64,000 nucleotides of DNA from Xenophilus aerolatus (GTDB taxonomy: Bacteria > Pseudomonadota > Gammaproteobacteria > Burkholderiales > Burkholderiaceae_C). The DNA lies in assembly GCA_030418545.1 (NCBI GenBank), contig QAIB01000001.1:124001-188000 (forward strand), given 5' to 3'. Below the pieces are notes generated by a model that worked only from the letters and a program-made list of their open reading frames with translations, searched no databases and was not told the DNA's origin. Position 1 is the stretch's first letter. The number at the start of each line of letters is the position of its first letter. Below are positions 60,870 through 64,000 of this stretch, one piece after another. The translations under genes were made by a program, and so were the position numbers.

Positions 60870-62084
60870 ATGAAGGACCGATCCCTGCCCGAGGGCCTGC
60901 GTCCGGAGACGCTGGCGGTGCGTACCGCCATCGAGCGCAGCCAGTACGGCGAGAACTCCGAGGCGCTGTACCTCACGACCGGCTTCGTGCAGCCGGATTC
61001 CGAGACCTCGGCGCAGCGTTTCGCGAGCGGCGACGGCTACACCTACGCGCGCACCTCCAATCCCACGGTGACCAGCTTCGAGCAGCGGCTCGCGGCGATG
61101 GAAGGCACCGAGGCCGCCATCGGCGCGGCCAGCGGCATGGGTGCGATCCTGATGATGATCATGGCGCTGCTCAAGGCCGGCGACCATGTCGTGCTGTCGC
61201 GCTCGATGTTCGGCTCCACCCTGAATCTCTTCGCCAAAGAATTCGGCAAGTTCGGCGTCGAGACCACCTTCGTCTCGCAGACCGACGTCGACGAATGGCG
61301 CGCCGCGGTGCGCCCCAGCACGAAGCTGCTCTTTGCCGAGACACCGACCAATCCGCTGACCGAGGTCTGCGACATCGCGGCGCTGGCCGAGATCGCGCAC
61401 GCTGCGGGTGCGCTGCTGGCGGTGGACAACTGCTTCGCCACGCCCATCCTGCAGCGGCCGACCGAACTGGGGGCCGACATCGTCATGCATTCGGGCACCA
61501 AGTATCTGGACGGGCAGGGCCGCGTCATGGCCGGCGCGCTGTGCGGGAGCCATCAGCTGGTCACCGAGAAGTTCGCGCCCGTGGTGCGCACCGCCGGCAT
61601 GGTGCTGTCGCCTTTCAACGCCTGGGTGGTGCTCAAGGGGATGGAAACGCTGGCTGTGCGTGTGAAGGCCCATTGCGAGAACGCGCTGGCCGTGGCGCGC
61701 TGGCTGGAAGCGCAGCCGCAGGTGGCGCGCGTTTACTACTGCGGTCTGCCTTCCCACCCGCAGCATGAACTCGCCATGCGCCAGCAAAGCGGTCTGGGCG
61801 GGGGCGTGCTCAGTTTCGTGCTGGCCGGCGACACGCCCGAGGCCGCGCGCGCCAAGGCGTTCCACGTCATCGACAGCTGTCGCGTGCTGTCGATCGCCAC
61901 CAACCTGGGCGACACCAAGACCATCATCAGTCACCCCGCCACCACCTCCCACGGGCGCCTGACCGAGGCGCAGCGTCAGGCGGCCGGCATCACGCAGGGC
62001 GTGATCCGCGTCGCGGTCGGCCTCGAGCACCATGAAGACATCCAGGACGACCTGATGCGTGGCCTGTCCACGCTCGCTGCCTGA
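60870..62084 (+). CDS. metZ: O-succinylhomoserine sulfhydrylase
   Basis: A 404-residue PLP enzyme of the Cys/Met metabolism family. It makes homocysteine from O-succinylhomoserine and sulfide. The cofactor lysine is K211 in MHSGTKYLDGQGRVMAG. Other marks are YTYARTSNPTVTSFEQRLAA near residue 55, AGDHVVLSRSMFGST and ETPTNPLTEV. It starts two bases after purF. MetZ is preferred to MetB by context and N-terminus. Confidence 0.9.
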   Translation: MKDRSLPEGLRPETLAVRTAIERSQYGENSEALYLTTGFVQPDSETSAQRFASGDGYTYARTSNPTVTSFEQRLAAMEGTEAAIGAASGMGAILMMIMALLKAGDHVVLSRSMFGSTLNLFAKEFGKFGVETTFVSQTDVDEWRAAVRPSTKLLFAETPTNPLTEVCDIAALAEIAHAAGALLAVDNCFATPILQRPTELGADIVMHSGTKYLDGQGRVMAGALCGSHQLVTEKFAPVVRTAGMVLSPFNAWVVLKGMETLAVRVKAHCENALAVARWLEAQPQVARVYYCGLPSHPQHELAMRQQSGLGGGVLSFVLAGDTPEAARAKAFHVIDSCRVLSIATNLGDTKTIISHPATTSHGRLTEAQRQAAGITQGVIRVAVGLEHHEDIQDDLMRGLSTLAA

Positions 62085-62096
62085 TCCAGAACAACA

Positions 62097-63482
62097 ATGA
62101 GCAAGACCCGCACACGTTTCGCCCCGTCGCCCACCGGCTTCATCCACCTGGGCAACATCCGCTCGGCCCTGTACCCCTGGGCCTTCGCCCGTTCCACCGG
62201 CGGCGACTTCATCCTGCGCATCGAGGACACCGACCTCGAACGCTCCACGCAGGCGGCCGTGGACGTCATCATCGAGGGCATGGCCTGGCTGGGCCTGGAC
62301 CATGACGAAGGTCCGTTCTACCAGATGCAGCGCATGGACCGCTACAAGGCGGTGCTGGCCGAACTGCAGGCCGCGGGGCAGGTCTATCCCTGCTACATGA
62401 GCGTGGCCGAACTCGACGCGTTGCGCGAACGGCAGATGGCCGCCAAGCAGAAGCCGCGCTACGACGGCACCTGGCGCCCCGCGCCGGGCAAGGTGCTGCC
62501 GCCCGTGCCCGAAGGCGTGCAGCCGGTGCTGCGCTTTCGCAACCCGCAGGACGGCGTCGTCGCGTGGGACGACAAGGTCAAGGGCCGCATCGAGATCGCC
62601 AACGACGAGCTCGACGACCTCGTCATCGCCCGGCCCGATGGCACGCCGACGTACAACTTCTGCGTCGTGGTCGACGACATCGACATGGCGATCACGCACG
62701 TGATCCGCGGCGACGACCACGTCAACAACACGCCGCGCCAGATCAACATCTTCCGTGCCCTGGGCAAGGAGCCGCCGGTGTATGCGCACCTGCCCACCGT
62801 GCTGAACGAGCAGGGCGAGAAGATGAGCAAGCGCAACGGTGCCAAGCCCGTCACGCAGTACCGCGACGAGGGCTACCTGCCCGATGCGATGGTCAACTAC
62901 CTCGCACGCCTGGGCTGGAGCCACGGCGACGACGAGATCTTCTCGCGCGCCGAGTTCCTCGAGTGGTTCGACCTCGACCACCTGGGCCGCAGCGCGGCGC
63001 AGTTCGACGAGGCGAAGCTGCGCTGGGTCAACGCGCAGCATCTGAAGGCGATGGACGACCAGGCGCTGGCGCCGCTGGTGGCCGAACAACTGGCCCGCCT
63101 GGGCGTCACGGCCGACGAGCGCCTGCCCGCCATCTGCGCGCTGTTCAAGGACCGCTGCGACACCACCGTCGCGCTGGCCCAGTGGGCGAAGGCCTTCTAT
63201 GCCGACGTGCAGCCCAGCGACGCCGATCGCGCGCAGCACCTGACCGACGCCGTGCGGCCGGCCATCGCCGCGCTGGCGGACAAGCTGAAGACGGTGGCCT
63301 GGGACAAGGCATCCATCGCTGGCGCCATCAAGGAAGTGCTCGCGGCACACGGCCTGAAGATGCCCGCGCTGGCCATGCCCGTTCGCGTGCTGGTCATGGG
63401 CACGCCGCAGACGCCGTCGCTCGATGCGGTGCTCGCGCTTTTTTCTCGCGATATCGTGATCGAAAGATTGAGCAAAGCTTGA
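62097..63482 (+). CDS. gltX: Glutamyl-tRNA synthetase
   Basis: A 461-residue class I tRNA synthetase. HIGH-type [18 protein letters not shown] at the N-terminus and KMSKR in [12 protein letters not shown] near residues 241-245. Glu-specific marks are [11 protein letters not shown] and [15 protein letters not shown]. The C-terminal helical domain reads the anticodon. It starts 12 bp after metZ. tRNA-Glu, its substrate, is 200 bp downstream. Confidence 0.96.
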   Translation: MSKTRTRFAPSPTGFIHLGNIRSALYPWAFARSTGGDFILRIEDTDLERSTQAAVDVIIEGMAWLGLDHDEGPFYQMQRMDRYKAVLAELQAAGQVYPCYMSVAELDALRERQMAAKQKPRYDGTWRPAPGKVLPPVPEGVQPVLRFRNPQDGVVAWDDKVKGRIEIANDELDDLVIARPDGTPTYNFCVVVDDIDMAITHVIRGDDHVNNTPRQINIFRALGKEPPVYAHLPTVLNEQGEKMSKRNGAKPVTQYRDEGYLPDAMVNYLARLGWSHGDDEIFSRAEFLEWFDLDHLGRSAAQFDEAKLRWVNAQHLKAMDDQALAPLVAEQLARLGVTADERLPAICALFKDRCDTTVALAQWAKAFYADVQPSDADRAQHLTDAVRPAIAALADKLKTVAWDKASIAGAIKEVLAAHGLKMPALAMPVRVLVMGTPQTPSLDAVLALFSRDIVIERLSKA

Positions 63483-63497
63483 AAACCGGTATATACT
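63468..63497 (+). promoter_or_regulatory. Probable promoter of the tRNA cluster
   Basis: TTGAGC at 63468-63473, an 18-bp spacer and TATACT at 63492-63497 fit sigma-70. The -35 lies in the last codons of gltX and the tRNA-Ala gene starts 62 bp later. Confidence 0.6.
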
Positions 63498-63558
63498 GCG
63501 AGGCTCGACACCCAGTAGGGACGAACAACAAAGGAAGGCAACTTCCAGCGGGTTCACC

Positions 63559-63634
<76 letters not shown>

Positions 63635-63679
63635 ACAAGGTGTCGAATAGACTGTAAAGTCTTGGTCAGTCCAGGTTTT

Positions 63680-63755
63680 GACCCTATCGTCTAGAGGCCT
63701 AGGACATCACCCTTTCACGGTGAGTACCGGGGTTCGAATCCCCGTAGGGTCGCCA
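63680..63755 (+). tRNA. tRNA-Glu (anticodon TTC)
   Basis: A 76-nt cloverleaf with CCA. The acceptor stem GACCCTA/TAGGGTC is perfect and the loop CTTTCAC holds TTC. It follows tRNA-Ala by 45 bp. Confidence 0.96.
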
Positions 63756-63814
63756 AGTTTTGTGGCACTTGGCTCGAGCATCGAAGGATGCAAGAGCGAA
63801 AGTCACACCGACGC

Positions 63815-63891
63815 GGAGTGGTAGTTCAGTCGGTTAGAATACCGGCCTGTCACGCCGGGGGTCGCGGGTTCGAGTCCCGTCCACTCCGCCA
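63815..63891 (+). tRNA. tRNA-Asp (anticodon GTC)
   Basis: A 77-nt cloverleaf with CCA. The acceptor is GGAGTGG/CCACTCC with discriminator G, and the loop CTGTCAC holds GTC. The three tRNA genes likely share one transcript. Confidence 0.95.
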
Positions 63892-63896
63892 ATCAC

Positions 63897-63930
63897 AAAA
63901 GCCCTTGCAGTTCGCTGCAGGGGCTTTTTC
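63897..63930 (+). terminator. Rho-independent terminator of the tRNA cluster
   Basis: AAAAGCCCTTGCAG pairs with CTGCAGGGGCTTTTT around a TTCG tetraloop, with T-run CTTT following. It starts 5 bp after tRNA-Asp. Confidence 0.92.
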
Positions 63931-63963
63931 TTTGGCCTTTCGCTGCCGAACACGGAGGCAACG

Positions 63964-64000
63964 ATGGCGACGCCTTACGAGCGCGACGCGGACGTGTTCG
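63964..64000 (+). CDS. Start of a gene cut by the window edge
   Basis: ATG with a GGAGG site ten bases upstream opens a frame MATPYERDADVF that runs off the end. Twelve residues are too few to name. Confidence 0.4.
   Translation, partial: MATPYERDADVF

Overview
This 64 kb window is GC-rich chromosomal DNA from a betaproteobacterium, most likely the family Comamonadaceae (Variovorax/Acidovorax-like). The case rests on the protein families and their order, a Bug-type tripartite tricarboxylate receptor, the folC-SPOR-cvpA-purF-metZ run, and a 17-bp-hairpin intergenic repeat present in six copies. The genus is an inference from recollection of such genomes. I see no IS element, CRISPR array, intact prophage or replication origin.

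Layout. 1-6.2 kb: a LysR regulator cut by the window edge, a BMP-family purine/nucleoside receptor, an acyl-CoA ligase, guanine deaminase (guaD) and dCTP deaminase (dcd). 6.3-14 kb: a zinc metallopeptidase, an RhlE-type RNA helicase, apaH, a CNNM/CorC membrane protein, a thermonuclease-like protein, a class V aminotransferase and a DUF938 methyltransferase. 14-22.2 kb: a coupled operon of an OmpR-type regulator, a LysM-FecR periplasmic protein and a CHASE2 histidine kinase. It is divergent from a YadA-like trimeric autotransporter that carries a one-base frameshift. 22.1-23.4 kb: a scar of foreign DNA between a truncated lipoprotein and tRNA-Thr, with an AlpA-like HTH gene and an RloB-like fragment.

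23.4-30.2 kb: fbp, pepN, a HAD phosphatase, a DUF3829 lipoprotein and prfB with its programmed +1 frameshift. 30.2-30.9 kb: a gene-free stretch forming a large imperfect palindrome. 30.9-37 kb: a four-gene overlapping signalling operon (CHASE3 hybrid kinase, CheR, REC-less CheB, REC-kinase). 37.2-44 kb: a small acidic protein, an alpha/beta hydrolase, an Fe3+/phosphonate-type ABC transporter and an aldo/keto reductase. 44-50.2 kb: a LacI-controlled catabolic cluster (zinc-type oxidoreductase, two SDRs, Bug receptor, carboxymuconolactone-decarboxylase-like protein) with a divergent VOC protein. Two LacI-type palindromes lie in the divergent promoter region.

50.2-64 kb: housekeeping genes ybaK, plsY, ridA, a retropepsin-like protease, yajQ, murB, a GRDP-like protein with a Cys/Gly tail, ppnP, a Tyr/Pro-rich exported protein, an ArsC/Spx-like protein, folC, a SPOR protein, cvpA, purF, metZ and gltX. 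These are followed by tRNA-Ala(GGC), tRNA-Glu(TTC), tRNA-Asp(GTC), a terminator and the first codons of another gene.

The most system-like candidates are the CHASE2/FecR-LysM/regulator operon beside the trimeric adhesin, the CheR/CheB hybrid-kinase operon that lacks any receptor or CheA, and the 0.35 kb palindrome upstream of prfB.
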